Numbered from the stretch's first letter, positions 1 through 6,852 are shown. The stretch is DNA of 9,937 bases from an uncultured Eubacteriales bacterium (GCA_934446485.1 CAKSEM010000044.1:1-9937), one strand, 5' to 3'. Notes: a model not told the origin generated them from the letters alone. Numbers and translations are program-made.

Positions 1-1770
1 ATCAAGGGCGGTGTGCTCACAATGACATTTTTGCTTTCCGTTGACGGCGGGTCATTCTCTTCGGGGGTAAACGCCGGGGATATTTCACTGCTCGGTGATA
101 TCGCCGAGGCGGAGATCACATCGATCGCACATACGGACGACGATCTCACCGTTATAGTATCGATGCCCGCGGGCGACGCGACCATAGACAGTATGTCGTT
201 CGATGTCGGATTTGAGGTGCAGAGCAGTGCTCTTGTGAATCGCTGGGGCGGCAGCCCGAGCGAGAACGGCACGACAGAGCGCTACATAACGCAGAGCGAT
301 ATGGAGCGCTACTCCGCGCTCGATTTCTACGATGACGCAGCCGACTTCTGTTCTATCGTCGAGACATCCGGGATCACTCACGCGCTCACTGCCGCTTGCC
401 CTCCCGCCGGTGTAACTATCAGTCTCATAACGGGGGCAGTTACGACGGCGCACGGTCTTATGGACCTGTTCGGTGTGCTCGGTGATCGCGAGACGGGGCC
501 GTCCGAATTTGAGATCATCTCAGATAGGTTCGATTCACTCTCAAGACAGCTTGACAGCCAGAGTCAGAAGCTGAATCAGCTCTTCAGTGAGCTCAAGGAG
601 GTTGAAAAGAATCAGCTGCGTGCGACGGTAGATTCTTTCACAAAGGATGTAAAGGAGCTCAGTATGGCTGCAGCTTCGGTGGACAGCTATTTCAAGTATG
701 CTACGGCAAACCTCGTTTCGGAATCCGACGTGCCGAAAAAGACTCTCGAGGGTATATCGGAAAAGCTGCTCGCGAATATGACGGAGGGCATGACTGACGA
801 GGAAATACTCGACTGCCTGAGCAGCGACGAGCGTGCGCTTCTCGATGAGTGGGTCAAATACAACGCGGATCTCGTGGATGCAATGGAGAAGCAGGCGCAG
901 AAGGGCGGCTTCAGAAACAATATGGCAGGGCTCTATAAGTCCGTTGACGCGCTTGTGGCAGCGCTTAAAAAGGTCTGCATCGATCTGAGTGCGGCGACAG
1001 ATTCGCCGTTCGATAAATACGATCAGCTCTGTGTGTATATGTACAACTTCGATAAGTCGGCGCTCCCGGCGCGCGGAGCATACCGCGCGATCGCACGCTC
1101 TGCAATGGATCATGCAATGGCACTTCTGATGCAGCTGTACGGCGCGATCGACATAACGCTCGACAACACGGAGCTGTTGAATCTCGTTGAGATATACTAC
1201 GCTCCCGCAGTGAGGGCGATCGACCGTCAGAAGGTCTCTCTCGTGACAAACGACGAATTCAGAGACAGCTTTGAGGCGAATCGGGCAACCTGCTACGTTG
1301 CTCCGTCTCCGAGGGTAGCATTCGAGAAGACGTGGTTCGAGGACGGCACATCGCGCGCAGATATTGAGAAATTCTTCAGCACCATGAAGTCACGCCTCTT
1401 CTGGAACAATCTGACCTCTTCGGAGAAGAAGTCGTTCAAGGAGCGCATGAAGCTGCGCGGGCTTACCGGAGACACCGTGCTCACATCGGAGTCGGTCTAT
1501 AAGGAGTACGCGCTGCTCGGAAAGAACATGATCATCGACGGCAAGGTCGGAATCTCGGAGAACAACTTCGTCATAACTTCCTACGGAGACTTTGAACTTA
1601 CCGAAGAGTACGGAGGGTACGTTGTGATCTTTAAGGATGTGACGTACGTGTACCTTGAAAACGGGGATATCGATCACAGTGAGAGCCTCAAGATCTACTG
1701 CGACCCCGCAGACTCGTTCGGATTCTATATGCTCGTGTTTGACGGTTCGAACCGTTCGGTGGACAGATAA
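1..1770 (+). CDS. Large secreted/surface protein, 3' part only (beta repeat, hydrophobic helix, coiled coil)
   Basis: The frame is open from the first base with no stop upstream, so the gene almost certainly starts before the window. The GTG at 13 and ATG at 22 lie inside a beta-strand-like domain and lack a ribosome binding site. 589 codons are visible. Counting from the GTG codon: residues 1-75 alternate strands and turns in the way of Ig-like surface repeats of Clostridia (GGSFSSGVNAGDISLLGD, then a short LTVIVSMPAGD strand). Residues 128-157 form one hydrophobic, glycine/alanine-rich segment (AGVTISLITGAVTTAHGLMD). Residues 165-215 are a charged heptad-like coiled coil (FDSLSRQLDSQSQKLNQLF). 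Residues 215-450 are mostly helical, and the last 80 or so look like beta strands. I do not recognise the family. A hydrophobic hairpin next to long helices recalls alpha-helical pore-forming toxins, but that is only inference. The stop codon directly abuts the next gene, a clostripain-like protease, so the two are probably co-transcribed. The missing N-terminus should carry the signal peptide. Confidence 0.8.
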   Translation: MKGGVLTMTFLLSVDGGSFSSGVNAGDISLLGDIAEAEITSIAHTDDDLTVIVSMPAGDATIDSMSFDVGFEVQSSALVNRWGGSPSENGTTERYITQSDMERYSALDFYDDAADFCSIVETSGITHALTAACPPAGVTISLITGAVTTAHGLMDLFGVLGDRETGPSEFEIISDRFDSLSRQLDSQSQKLNQLFSELKEVEKNQLRATVDSFTKDVKELSMAAASVDSYFKYATANLVSESDVPKKTLEGISEKLLANMTEGMTDEEILDCLSSDERALLDEWVKYNADLVDAMEKQAQKGGFRNNMAGLYKSVDALVAALKKVCIDLSAATDSPFDKYDQLCVYMYNFDKSALPARGAYRAIARSAMDHAMALLMQLYGAIDITLDNTELLNLVEIYYAPAVRAIDRQKVSLVTNDEFRDSFEANRATCYVAPSPRVAFEKTWFEDGTSRADIEKFFSTMKSRLFWNNLTSSEKKSFKERMKLRGLTGDTVLTSESVYKEYALLGKNMIIDGKVGISENNFVITSYGDFELTEEYGGYVVIFKDVTYVYLENGDIDHSESLKIYCDPADSFGFYMLVFDGSNRSVDR

Positions 1771-3582
1771 ATGCGCAGAACGGCAAAAATCGCGGCATTT
1801 CTCTTTGCCGTGATCATGCTTCTCCCTCTCTTCACCTCGTGTGAGCGGAGGGAGAGCAGCTACACGCTCTGTATATATATGTGCGGCAGTGACCTTGAAA
1901 CTAAGCGAGGGGCAGCGGGGGAGAACATTTCCGAGCTGCTGTCGGCTGAGCTTCCGGATAACACCGACGTTATAATACAGACGGGCGGTGCGGCAAAATG
2001 GCACTCCTACGGCATCCCGTCCGACGGGATAACACGGTACAGGGTTGAGAGCGGCGAGCTTGTGCAGCTTGCTGCCCTGCCGCAGGCAAACATGGGCTCG
2101 GGCAACACCCTCGCGGACTTCCTGAAATTTTGCACCTCGACGTACCCTGCAGAGCGGTACGGACTCATACTGTGGGATCACGGAAGCGGGAGCGCCGGTT
2201 CATTCTGCCTCGATGAAAACTACGGTATGGACGGATTGACAGCCGAACGGCTGGAGAGCGCTCTGAGCATGGCACTCGGAGATCGGCTGCGACTCGATTT
2301 TATCGGCTTCGATGTCTGCCTTGCGGCAAACTATGAGGCTATGTCGGTATCTGCCGGGTATGCCGATAACATGATAGCAAGTCAGGAGATAGAATCGCTC
2401 GGCGGATGGGATTACCGTGTGCTCGCCGAGCATATCGGGGCGGCGGATTTTTATACGTCCGTTCTCGATTCATTCGCGGAAAAGTGCGACGCGGTCGGAA
2501 ACGGATTTTACACGCTCTCACACATAGATCTTTCTGATATGTTTCGATTCAACGAGGCGTTTGACGCCTTTGCCGAGGGCCTTGCACGCCTTTCGGAGGC
2601 TTCGCTGAAGAGCGTGACCGATGCCGCCGCGGAGTCTATGAGCTTCGGACTGAACGCTGAATCCGAGGGCTACTCGGACATGATCGACCTCGGCGACTTC
2701 GCGCGCCTTACGGGCGCTGCCTTCTTAGAGGAGGAGCTTTCGCGGCGGATCACCTCGCGGTGCGGCGCATACAGGGACGGCGCGTCCGGCCTCAGTCTGT
2801 ACTATCCTCTGTCGGGATTCGGCAAGCTGTCGCTGTACCTGAACCGTATGCCGGATAACGCATATCGGAGGTTCCTCAGTGACAATTACACCGGAGTGCG
2901 CACGGACAGGCTCGTTACATTTACGGATCGGGGAAGTGATGCCGGAGGGGAACTGCACATCGCGGTGACACCGGAATCGGTGAAGTACATTCAGCGCGTC
3001 GAGTACCGCGCCTTCCATTACTACACGCGATCCGACGGATACACGCGTTGGATATCGTACGGCGCTGATACCGACATCGATTCCGACGGTGTCGGCGGAT
3101 ACACGACATCGTGCGGCGCCAAGTGGGTCAGGTTCGGAGATGTGTTCGTCTGCTGCTATCCGATCGACAGGACAGGAACGAAGTCGCTCTTTGCGGCAAC
3201 GTGCAGCCTGAACGGCGAGGTAGGGACCGTCCGCTTTACGTATGACCTAGCGGACAGGAGCTTCCACACACTCGGATTTATCGGTGCAGGTCAGGGCGGC
3301 GGCACCGACCGCATGGTGACGGTCGGTGATGATGACGAGATCCGCATTATGTTTTACGAGCAGCGCACGGACGGTTCGCTGCAGCTTTGCGACGGCGCGC
3401 AGTTCGCCGTCTCGCCGGAGATGCGCTTTAACGTCGGTACGATACCGGACGGGCTGTACCGAATTTCCGTAGTCGTAACCGACATTTTCGGCAACCGCTA
3501 CACCTCGGATACCGCTGAGATGACGGTTTCGGAGGGAATGCAGCACATAACCGATATAACGGACCTTACGGTTGACGGATAA
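1771..3582 (+). CDS. Clostripain-family (peptidase C11) cysteine protease lipoprotein
   Basis: This is a predicted membrane-anchored extracellular cysteine endopeptidase of 603 residues. The N-terminus is a signal peptide (MRRTAKIAAFLFAVIMLLPL) ending in FTSC. Cys24 is the likely lipidation site, though Phe at -3 makes a loose lipobox. The core, about residues 30-370, matches the C11 clan CD fold: strand YTLCIYMCGSDLE, then GLILWDHGSGS with catalytic His137, then LDFIGFDVCLAANYEA with nucleophile Cys183 after a hydrophobic strand. The following IASQEIESLGGWDY is also typical. Residues 370-603 form an uncharacterised, beta-rich C-terminal region. C11 enzymes generally cut after Arg or Lys and are often self-processed; this is family knowledge, not visible here. 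The ATG follows the upstream TAA with no gap, with a partial Shine-Dalgarno (GGTGGA) seven bases before it, so translational coupling is likely. A hairpin terminator starts seven bases after the stop. The upstream protein is the obvious candidate partner or substrate, by context only. Confidence 0.9.
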   Translation: MRRTAKIAAFLFAVIMLLPLFTSCERRESSYTLCIYMCGSDLETKRGAAGENISELLSAELPDNTDVIIQTGGAAKWHSYGIPSDGITRYRVESGELVQLAALPQANMGSGNTLADFLKFCTSTYPAERYGLILWDHGSGSAGSFCLDENYGMDGLTAERLESALSMALGDRLRLDFIGFDVCLAANYEAMSVSAGYADNMIASQEIESLGGWDYRVLAEHIGAADFYTSVLDSFAEKCDAVGNGFYTLSHIDLSDMFRFNEAFDAFAEGLARLSEASLKSVTDAAAESMSFGLNAESEGYSDMIDLGDFARLTGAAFLEEELSRRITSRCGAYRDGASGLSLYYPLSGFGKLSLYLNRMPDNAYRRFLSDNYTGVRTDRLVTFTDRGSDAGGELHIAVTPESVKYIQRVEYRAFHYYTRSDGYTRWISYGADTDIDSDGVGGYTTSCGAKWVRFGDVFVCCYPIDRTGTKSLFAATCSLNGEVGTVRFTYDLADRSFHTLGFIGAGQGGGTDRMVTVGDDDEIRIMFYEQRTDGSLQLCDGAQFAVSPEMRFNVGTIPDGLYRISVVVTDIFGNRYTSDTAEMTVSEGMQHITDITDLTVDG

Positions 3583-3588
3583 ATTAAC

Positions 3589-3634
3589 GCCGGGAGGGCG
3601 GGTACCGAACAGTACCCGTCCTCCCGGCTTTTGG
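3589..3634 (+). terminator. Intrinsic terminator after the clostripain gene
   Basis: A 17-base arm at 3589-3605 pairs with 3612-3628 with a single G-U wobble around a six-base loop (cgaaca), followed by TTTT. It begins seven bases after the protease stop codon. On the minus strand the same hairpin is followed by GTTAATTTA, a weak T tract, and it lies 46 bases beyond the stop of the convergent SLH gene. It may therefore serve both genes, better for the plus strand. Confidence 0.88.
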
Positions 3635-3674
3635 TAGAGGTGCGCGGCAGATTATCGCCGCGTCGAAAGCGTAT

Positions 3675-4476
3675 TTATTTCCCGATATATTTGAGGAAGC
3701 GCTCAAGCATCACCGCATACTCCGCGCGAGTGACATATTCGTGGGGACGGAGCGTGTTGTCGTCGTATCCCTTGATAATACCAGCAGCCACTGCCCAACC
3801 GAACACATCGGCGGGATCGAGCTGGATGTATTCGTAATATCCGTCCTTGTCGTAGCTGCGATAGTCCGTATACGTATATCCCATGGCCGAAAAATCTACC
3901 TTCTTATTTAACTCGCCGAAGTCGCGGAAGCCTGATATATCGGATTTGACACTGATGTTTTTATTAAAGTATTCGGCGAAGAAGCAGAGCCCGAGAACGA
4001 TCTCCCTGCGAGTGATCTCATCTGAACTGAGTACATCGTAATGATCCATTACTACCGAAGTTCCTCGGAAATATGACGGACTTCCTTCGGTAATCCAATA
4101 ATGACCTGTTTCGATTATGCCGTTTTCCACAGCCCATATGCACGGGTCGAATGACCAGTGCGTAGATTTTTCTTCGTATCCGAAACCGTCCGAGAGATTT
4201 TCCCATATAAGTCTGTAACTGCCCACTTTTTCGGGTACATTGGGGCATCCGGCTATTCTGTATGCAGTTGCGGCAAATTCGCCGAGCTTAACGTATTTAT
4301 CCGGAGCAAACTGCGTCTCGCTCCAGCCGAGCATAATTTTATCCCGGTACAGTCTGTATATAGCTTCGGTTGCCCACGAATACCCTTCGAGATCCTGAAT
4401 ACGGGGGTATCGCAAACGCAAATATAGTAAGTGAAAATAACATTATTACGGAGAGAGCAATGATGTTAACGTTAAT
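3675..4476 (-). CDS. Three-SLH-domain secreted protein with a frameshift after the signal peptide (possible pseudogene)
   Basis: The body, readable from TTG 4421 to TAA 3675 (248 residues in that frame), holds three SLH modules that bind secondary cell-wall polymer. Module 1 runs from RIQDLEGYSWATEAIYRLY to AATAYRIAG. Module 2 is degenerate (HWSFDPCIWAVENGII...ITRREIV). Module 3 is well preserved (FGWAVAAGIIKGYDDNTLRP...VTRAEYAVMLERF). Only module 3 keeps the TRAE motif; module 1 has KLGE and module 2 TRRE. There is no other domain. The TTG frame has no leader and hits a TAA 27 bases upstream. In another frame, starting at ATT 4476 behind AGGAGG, lies a signal peptide beginning INVNIIALSV and ending IFAFA. 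Dropping one C from the run at 4403-4407 joins it directly to module 1 (AIPRIQDLEG). The gene is therefore either frameshifted and start-mutated, an assembly error, or expressed by an unusual mechanism. The SLH assignment is firm; an intact product is doubtful. Confidence 0.78.
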
Positions 4477-4484
4477 GCTTTTTT

Positions 4485-4490
4485 CCTCCT
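4485..4490 (-). promoter_or_regulatory. Strong ribosome binding site facing an ATT start
   Basis: The minus strand reads AGGAGG at 4490-4485, then eight bases (AAAAAAGC), then ATT at 4476. No ATG, GTG or TTG at usable distance is in frame with the signal peptide. The next in-frame ATG, at 4443, leaves only a short stub of the leader. This site is the reason for placing the ancestral start at 4476. Confidence 0.7.
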
Positions 4491-4535
4491 GTGTGTATAA
4501 TTTATTCGACATATCCTTCCGATATATCCAATTTA

Positions 4536-4564
4536 ATTATACATCTTTTCGGTTGACAATTCAA
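4536..4564 (-). promoter_or_regulatory. Promoter of the SLH gene
   Basis: On the minus strand, -35 TTGAAT (4564-4559) is followed by a 17-base spacer and a perfect -10 TATAAT (4541-4536), giving a start near 4529 and a leader of about 53 bases. The -35 lies inside the 4556-4574 inverted repeat and next to the opposing plus-strand -35. Confidence 0.7.
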
Positions 4565-4581
4565 TCGGAATTGTGTACAAA
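4553..4581 (+). promoter_or_regulatory. Candidate promoter of the VanY-like lipoprotein gene
   Basis: A consensus -35 TTGACA (4553-4558) is followed by a 17-base spacer and a weaker -10 TACAAA (4576-4581). The predicted leader is about 130 bases. A second, weaker option lies nearer the gene: TTAACT (4660-4665), 16 bases, TATCAT (4682-4687). The sequence alone does not decide which is used, and both could be. Confidence 0.45.
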
Positions 4582-4600
4582 ATTTTACGTCGAATTTTGT
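4556..4600. promoter_or_regulatory. Two adjacent inverted repeats between divergent promoters (candidate operators)
   Basis: Dyad 1 is ACAATTC (4556-4562), five bases, GAATTGT (4568-4574). Dyad 2 is ACAAAATT (4577-4584), eight bases, AATTTTGT (4593-4600). Both are perfect and start two bases apart, with related half-sites (ACAAtT / ACAAaaTT). They cover the -35 of the minus promoter and the spacer and -10 of the plus promoter, the usual position for a repressor. No regulator gene is in the window. Confidence 0.45.
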
Positions 4601-4721
4601 CTAACCTACACAGACTCAGTTTTTACCCCGAAAAGTGAGATAAAACGTCGCGTCCCCCTTTAACTTTTTTAGGTTCTGTGGTATCATATCGGTATAGATT
4701 ATATACAGGTGTGGTGATCAC

Positions 4722-5735
4722 ATGAAAAGAATATCGGCGCTGATGCTTGCGGCGCTTGCCGTAATGAGCCTTGCTGCCTGCGGGCGCAGCAGGGATGATG
4801 GTGCGGTCTCCGGAGGCACGGACACTGTCCGCGAGTCGAGCGATACACTTCCCGAAACCGTCCCCGAGACTGAGACCGTCCGGGTGACGGAAACAGAGCC
4901 GGTGACTGAGCCGCCGGTCATTCACGTCGAGTCGCTCACGCTCAGTGCATATGAGGCAACGCTCGCAGTCGGCGAATCGTTTATGCCTATCGTCGCGATG
5001 GCACCTGCGGATGCCGCAGATCTCACCGAGATATGGTATTCGAGCAATACGGTGGTTGCCGAGGTCGATATGTACGGCAATATTACCGCGCGCAGTGCCG
5101 GCACGTGCACCGTTACGGTCCTTTCCGCTGACAACAACGCGGCGTGCGCTGATTTTGCGGTGACGGTGACACCGCCGCCGGAGACCGACCCTCCCGTAAA
5201 GGCGGCGCCGAAGGCCGCCTCGGGAGTGACGTACATAGACGGCATACTGATCGCAAACAAATCGTATCCTCTGCCTGAGGACTATAATCCCGGTGAGGAT
5301 CCCGAGGCGCTTGCGGCGCTCTATCGGATGTTTGATGCCGCTGCTGCCGACGGCTGCTCAATGCACATTGATTCAGGCTTCAGAAGCTATGCGACACAGA
5401 CGTGGCTATATAATTCGTACGTTCAGCGCGACGGGGTCTCTGAGGCGGATCGGTATTCGGCGCGTCCGGGGTATTCCGAGCATCAGTCGGGACTCGCATT
5501 CGACATAAATGACACGAGCAGCGCGTTTGCATCGACTCCCGAAGCGTATTGGCTGGCGAAGAACGCATACAAGTACGGATTTATACTTCGCTATCCTGAG
5601 GGCAAGGAGAGCATAACCGGGTATATGTTTGAGCCGTGGCACTACCGCTATGTCGGAGTCGAAAAGGCAAAGCTCATATATGACAGCGGTCTGACGCTCG
5701 AGGAATATCTCGGGATCACTTCCTTCTATTCATAA
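4722..5735 (+). CDS. Lipoprotein D-alanyl-D-alanine carboxypeptidase, VanY type (M15B), with Ig-like Big_2 domain
   Basis: This is a predicted zinc D,D-carboxypeptidase that removes the terminal D-Ala from peptidoglycan stem peptides outside the membrane. It has 337 residues. The signal peptide ends in a classic lipobox, LAAC, with lipidated Cys20. Residues 21-66 are a Thr/Glu/Pro-rich linker. Residues 67-150 match a bacterial Ig-like group 2 fold (VESLTLSAYEATLAVGESF ... IWYSSNTVVAEVDMYGNITA). Residues 168-335 are the M15B domain: SGFRSYATQ, then SEHQSGLAFDIND with zinc ligands His254 and Asp261, then FEPWHYRYVG with catalytic Glu304 and ligand His307. All expected active-site residues are present. 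The ATG is preceded by GGTGAT and a CAC, a weak Shine-Dalgarno. It stands alone between a divergent SLH gene and a strong terminator. There is no VanS/VanR or VanX-like neighbour, so a role in glycopeptide resistance is not suggested; cell-wall maturation is more likely. Confidence 0.92.
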   Translation: MKRISALMLAALAVMSLAACGRSRDDGAVSGGTDTVRESSDTLPETVPETETVRVTETEPVTEPPVIHVESLTLSAYEATLAVGESFMPIVAMAPADAADLTEIWYSSNTVVAEVDMYGNITARSAGTCTVTVLSADNNAACADFAVTVTPPPETDPPVKAAPKAASGVTYIDGILIANKSYPLPEDYNPGEDPEALAALYRMFDAAAADGCSMHIDSGFRSYATQTWLYNSYVQRDGVSEADRYSARPGYSEHQSGLAFDINDTSSAFASTPEAYWLAKNAYKYGFILRYPEGKESITGYMFEPWHYRYVGVEKAKLIYDSGLTLEEYLGITSFYS

Positions 5736-5741
5736 AAAGCG

Positions 5742-5788
5742 GCACAGCCGTGCACACCGGAATTCCGGTGTGCACGGCTGTGCTTTTG
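5742..5788. terminator. Bidirectional terminator built on a 42-bp perfect palindrome
   Basis: Positions 5742-5762 are exactly complementary to 5763-5783, giving a stem of about 19 bp with an AATT tip. TTTTGTT follows on the plus strand. On the minus strand the stem is followed by CGCTTTTT, so it can also stop transcripts coming from thiT, whose stop is 120 bases away. It starts seven bases after the carboxypeptidase stop. Confidence 0.88.
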
Positions 5789-5902
5789 TTGACTTTTTGA
5801 AGTGTCGGCTCAGCCTGCGAAGCGTTCCGCAGGAAGACGCGGCATCCGTGGCGAAAATGAGCTATACAGAGATGCTCTGCTTTGAGCCCGATCGGCTGAG
5901 AA
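5784..5902. other. Short intergenic stretch downstream of thiT
   Basis: No gene is visible. It holds small dyads: CCTGCG...CGCAGG (5814-5833), CAGAG/CTCTG near 5867-5880, and GCTGAG (5895-5900) with CTCAGC (5906-5911), which straddles the thiT stop codon. None is followed by a T run on the minus strand, so none is called as a terminator. Confidence 0.4.
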
Positions 5903-6490
5903 TTACTCAGCGTCCATGTTAAGAAGGCGTCTGAACTGCGGCACGGTCATGAGCACGATGACGGCGACCTCGGTGAGAATGAGCTCGGGCAGCATGAATG
6001 AGCCGTTGTAGAGTGCAGAGTAGATGTAGGGCGAATATCCTTCAGCTACGGCAGACTCGGTCCAGAGCGTCACACCGGAGATGTAGTGGCAGACGAAGCG
6101 TGCGAAGAGGGCAAGCGCCACGCCTATGCACATTTTGATGCGCAGGTGCTTTTTGTCGGCTGAACGGTTAAAGAGACCGCATATGCCGAGCGCGGTGAAC
6201 GCGAATATGTAATCGAGGAAGATGCACGCGATGAGGACGACGGGTGTCAATCCCCACGAGAGAACGCTTGCAAGATCGAGCGCAAGCTGTATGACCGAGT
6301 ATGTGAATGCGCATCCGAAGCCCCAGCGGGGACCGTGCCTCAGCCCGACCATGCATATCGGAAGCATCGAGAGCGGTGTAAGCGACCCGCCGAAGGGCAT
6401 CTTCCACAGGTGGATCATGCTGAGCACCGTAGCGAGTGCCAGCATTACGGCGCTTTCAGCCAGGATGTGGATTCTCTTGTTCTTTACCAT
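5903..6490 (-). CDS. thiT: Thiamine transporter substrate-binding subunit ThiT (ECF S component)
   Basis: ThiT is the membrane-embedded, thiamine-specific S component of an energy-coupling factor transporter. It works with EcfA, EcfA' and EcfT, which are not in this window. The protein is 195 residues, the normal size, with about six hydrophobic segments. Family marks are visible: FGGSLTPLSMLPI (33-45), the LDY segment (92-94), ARFVCHYISGVTLW (130-143) with His135, and YSALYNGSFMLPE (157-169) with the conserved aromatic and Asn162 that, by family knowledge, line the thiamine pocket. The ATG at 6490 is preceded by TAGGAG at good spacing. Upstream lie a TPP riboswitch and a consensus promoter on the same strand, which independently supports a thiamine role. 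It is transcribed alone and toward the bidirectional terminator at 5742-5788. Nothing suggests damage. Confidence 0.95.
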   Translation of the reverse strand: MVKNKRIHILAESAVMLALATVLSMIHLWKMPFGGSLTPLSMLPICMVGLRHGPRWGFGCAFTYSVIQLALDLASVLSWGLTPVVLIACIFLDYIFAFTALGICGLFNRSADKKHLRIKMCIGVALALFARFVCHYISGVTLWTESAVAEGYSPYIYSALYNGSFMLPELILTEVAVIVLMTVPQFRRLLNMDAE

Positions 6491-6554
6491 ATAAAACTCC
6501 TATCTGCCGCGACGGCGGCAAGTCATGATTTTGCAGCGGTGCGTGCCGATACAG

Positions 6555-6584
6555 AGAAAAGGCGCACCCCTGAGGGGGCGCGCC
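6555..6584 (-). terminator. Riboswitch-controlled intrinsic terminator in the thiT leader
   Basis: On the minus strand GGCGCGCCCC pairs with GGGGTGCGCC (one G-U) around a four-base CTCA loop, followed by TTTT. It lies between the TPP aptamer and the thiT start, the expected place for transcription attenuation when TPP is bound. Confidence 0.88.
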
Positions 6585-6599
6585 TTAAATATGCTGCTC

Positions 6600-6697
6600 G
6601 CTGCTCCCTACGCCGGTATTATCCGTATCAGGTCAAAGGGTTTGCTCTCGAAGAGCATCTCAGCCGCTGCGTTGCCGCAGTCAGGCACCCCTGCACG
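6600..6697 (-). ncRNA. TPP riboswitch (THI element) aptamer controlling thiT
   Basis: Read on the minus strand, the conserved THI-box parts occur in order: CAGGGGTGCC, a short P3 hairpin, GGCTGAGATG, a variable arm, ACCCTTTGACCTGATACGG, ATAATACC and GCGTAGGGAGCA. TPP binding is expected to favour the downstream terminator and shut off thiT. The predicted transcription start is near 6695, right at the base of the aptamer. P1 appears short (UGC with GCA). Confidence 0.96.
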
Positions 6698-6701
6698 GAG
6701 T

Positions 6702-6730
6702 ATTATACCGCAGACGGCGTGGTGTGTCAA
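6702..6730 (-). promoter_or_regulatory. Consensus promoter of the thiT transcript
   Basis: On the minus strand TTGACA (6730-6725), a 17-base spacer and TATAAT (6707-6702) match the vegetative consensus in all twelve positions. The predicted start falls at the 5' end of the TPP aptamer. Confidence 0.92.
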
Positions 6731-6769
6731 GGGGCAAATTTCGACTGTCCGATTTGCACACAACCCCCA

Positions 6770-6799
6770 TTGACAGAGATTACTTTTATATGATAAAAT
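6770..6799 (+). promoter_or_regulatory. Promoter of the SLH beta-helix gene
   Basis: TTGACA (6770-6775) is followed by an 18-base spacer and TAAAAT (6794-6799). A TGA triplet just before the -10 gives an extended -10 element. It points away from the thiT promoter, and the two -35 boxes are 39 bases apart. The leader before the ATG is about 47 bases. Confidence 0.75.
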
Positions 6800-6817
6800 G
6801 TACATAGATTCAATAGC

Positions 6818-6836
6818 TCGCGCGGATCACGCGCGA
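6818..6836 (+). promoter_or_regulatory. GC-rich 5' UTR hairpin just before the ribosome binding site
   Basis: TCGCGCG (6818-6824) and CGCGCGA (6830-6836) form a perfect seven-pair stem with a GATCA loop. It ends five bases before the AGGAGG at 6842. It lies within the predicted transcript, so it may affect mRNA stability or translation, or the dyad could be a protein-binding site in DNA. Confidence 0.5.
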
Positions 6837-6852
6837 ATATCAGGAGGTGTCT

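Noticed and set aside
1742..1755. 14-bp perfect palindrome ACGGTTCGAACCGT near the end of the first gene
   Set aside because: It lies in coding sequence (DGSNRS), has no T tract, and is within chance for a GC-rich region. It could mark an internal site but nothing supports that.
1390..2181. Long minus-strand open frame of 263 codons
   Set aside because: It spans the junction of two well-supported plus-strand genes in a GC-rich region and has shadow-like composition rich in Arg, His and Val. No ribosome binding site or domain was seen.
4370..4663. Plus-strand frame with a lipoprotein-like start (MMLTLMLFSSC) inside the divergent intergenic region
   Set aside because: It overlaps the leader and start of the minus SLH gene, whose promoter, ribosome binding site and leader peptide explain the sequence. 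The remainder crosses promoters and dyads and has no domain-like composition.
4722..5735. VanY-like gene as a vancomycin-resistance determinant
   Set aside because: There is no vanS/vanR, vanH, ligase or vanX neighbour. The Ig-like domain and lipoprotein anchor fit a general cell-wall enzyme.
6335..6793. Plus-strand open frame of 152 codons across the thiT leader
   Set aside because: It runs antisense through thiT, the TPP riboswitch and the consensus promoter, all of which are better explained as minus-strand elements.
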